Shown here: positions 63,178 through 64,000 of the stretch, one piece after another
How the letters are laid out: the number at the start of each line of letters is the position of its first letter
How positions within the stretch are numbered: position 1 is the first letter of the stretch
Translations under genes and position numbers: made by a program
NCBI GenBank assembly: GCA_030144965.1
Contig: JAMPUU010000022.1
Coordinates: forward strand, 21,195 to 85,194
DNA length: 64,000 bases
Source of the DNA: Nitrospira sp. BO4
GTDB lineage: Bacteria > Nitrospirota > Nitrospiria > Nitrospirales > Nitrospiraceae
Direction: 5' to 3'
Notes under the pieces: model-generated
What the model saw: only the letters and a program-made list of their open reading frames with translations
Told to the model about the DNA's origin: nothing
Databases searched by the model: none

Positions 63178-63687
63178 ATGTTTCGGATCATCAAAAAGAG
63201 CCTTAAGACGGGCGTCGTCACGGGACAATATCCAGAATCTGAACCGCCCTCGGAACCAATCAATCCGGCTGTGACGGAAAAGACTAAGATCTTTCGGCAA
63301 TCTCTCGCAATCCGGGAAGTCGATACCGGTTCCTGCAACGCCTGTGAGATGGAGATGAACGCGCTTCTGAATCCCGTGTACGATGCCGAGCGGTTCGGCA
63401 TTCACATCGCGGCCTCGCCGCGTCACGCCGACGCATTGGTGGTGACGGGGCCGGTCACCATTAATATGGAGCGAGCGTTGAGAGACGTGCACAAGCAAAC
63501 GCCTGATCCGAAGATTGTCATCGCGCTCGGTGATTGTGCGATGAACTGCGGCATGTTCAAAGGCAGCTATGCCGTGACGGGTCCGGTTGAGCGCCACATT
63601 CCCGTCGACGTCCGTATACCCGGCTGCCCGCCGCGTCCGGCGGACATTCTCGAAGTCTTGTCAGAACTGCGCAAGCCGACGGAATGA
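63178..63687 (+). CDS. hyfI: NuoB/HyfI-like iron-sulfur small subunit
   Basis: A 169-residue subunit with the [4Fe-4S] ligand set of the NuoB/small-subunit family: SCNACEMEMN, GDCAMNCGMFKGSY and PGCPPRPADI. So the proximal cluster is kept even though the large subunit has lost its Ni-Fe site. It follows hyfG after 14 bases and ends the complex genes; no ferredoxin-like HyfA/HyfH follows before the next gene. Electrons must therefore enter through an unlinked partner. Confidence 0.92.
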   Translation: MFRIIKKSLKTGVVTGQYPESEPPSEPINPAVTEKTKIFRQSLAIREVDTGSCNACEMEMNALLNPVYDAERFGIHIAASPRHADALVVTGPVTINMERALRDVHKQTPDPKIVIALGDCAMNCGMFKGSYAVTGPVERHIPVDVRIPGCPPRPADILEVLSELRKPTE

Positions 63688-63927
63688 GGCAGAACAGCAG
63701 AGCACCTATGAAGGGGCGACGAATTCATGGATGAAAAAGGCCTAGCAGCAGGTACAGGGCCTCGAGATCGAAGGGACGGGAGGTCCGGGAAGTCAGCGAA
63801 TAACACCCTATCCTCTGAGGCGAAAGCTTCCTTCTCTACCACAAATGACAGGCATGGGCTTGCCCTCATGTGGGACAGGCTTCTAACGTCATGCTCTCCA
63901 GAACATTTCACCTGTGGCTCAGGATAT

Positions 63928-64000
63928 ATGTCTAGCGGTAAGGCGCGCGTGGTGATTTTGGGCGGGGGGTTCGGGGGCATGTATGCGGCGTTGGCCTTCG
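63928..64000 (+). CDS. FAD/NAD-dependent oxidoreductase, probably type II NADH dehydrogenase (5' part)
   Basis: The last 73 bases contain the start of a flavoprotein that runs off the window: MSSGKARVVILGGGFGGMYA, with the GxGxxG dinucleotide-binding motif of the type II NADH dehydrogenase/pyridine nucleotide oxidoreductase family. AGGA precedes the ATG at a short distance. Only the first fold can be seen, so the exact member is a guess; a type II NADH:quinone oxidoreductase next to a quinone-linked Ehr complex would make sense. An in-frame upstream ATG at 63727 gives an unlikely polar extension. Confidence 0.7.
   Translation, partial: MSSGKARVVILGGGFGGMYAALAF

Noticed and set aside
1..64000. 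CRISPR arrays, tRNA/rRNA genes, insertion sequences or prophage
   Set aside because: I saw no regular repeat-spacer arrays, no tRNA T-loop or anticodon patterns in intergenic DNA, and no transposase or phage-like frames.

Overview
The window is GC-rich bacterial DNA with dense, mostly real coding and no rRNA, tRNA, CRISPR array or insertion sequence that I can see. The content fits a Gram-negative, respiratory, probably chemolithoautotrophic bacterium, and the gene repertoire looks most like Nitrospira (Nitrospirota). Supporting features are a large locus of small periplasmic c-type cytochromes, an acetate kinase-phosphoketolase pair, a hydrogenase-4-like membrane complex, SUMF1-type proteins, an Mla-type lipid transporter, and PilZ-free two-component signalling. 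The taxonomic call is an inference from gene content, not from a marker gene.

Layout, left half. Positions 2-8029 (+) carry the end of an acyl/acetyl-CoA synthetase, pyruvate dehydrogenase E1alpha, E1beta and E2, an acyl carrier protein, a thioredoxin-like/CcdA-like membrane protein and a GNAT/NDP-forming acyl-CoA synthetase fusion (Pat-like): a set built around acetyl-CoA and its regulation. A quinone-reductase-like gene (-) follows, next to a decayed remnant of a second acyl-CoA synthetase. Positions 9548-19497 (-) form a 10 kb block in which eight proteins carry twelve CxxCH haem motifs, interleaved with hemerythrin, a Spy-like Met/His-rich protein, a CBS protein, Cu/Zn superoxide dismutase, a DUF1264 lipoprotein, a DsrE-like protein and OsmC. 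One of the cytochromes resembles the thiosulfate dehydrogenase TsdA. Positions 19803-29870 (+) are a single 3085-residue FAAL/NRPS megasynthetase plus its Sfp-type phosphopantetheinyl transferase, expected to make an N-acyl dipeptide.

Layout, right half. Positions 29931-33678 (-) are an Mla-like lipid transport operon, followed by ftsH, a DUF1207 outer-membrane protein, and ackA-xfp (acetyl phosphate/xylulose-5-phosphate branch). Positions 40927-44674 (-) hold a NarX/NarL-like two-component pair, a stand-alone receiver and two small proteins. Positions 44972-52060 mix a PDZ protein, two SUMF1-fold proteins lacking the FGE catalytic cysteines, a TonB-dependent receptor, a CopD-like membrane protein and an amicyanin-like cupredoxin, which suggests a copper or envelope-related island. 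Positions 52604-55356 are an NtrB/NtrC-type sigma54 two-component pair, followed by three small genes and a six-subunit hydrogenase-4-like complex (hyfB, C, E, F, G, I homologues) whose large subunit lacks all Ni-Fe cysteine ligands (Ehr type). The window ends in the first codons of a flavoprotein, probably a type II NADH dehydrogenase.

The strongest candidates for something undescribed are the compact lipo-dipeptide synthetase with a cysteine-type thioesterase, the multi-cytochrome locus with the TsdA-like enzyme, and the Ehr complex with its own small-protein leader genes.
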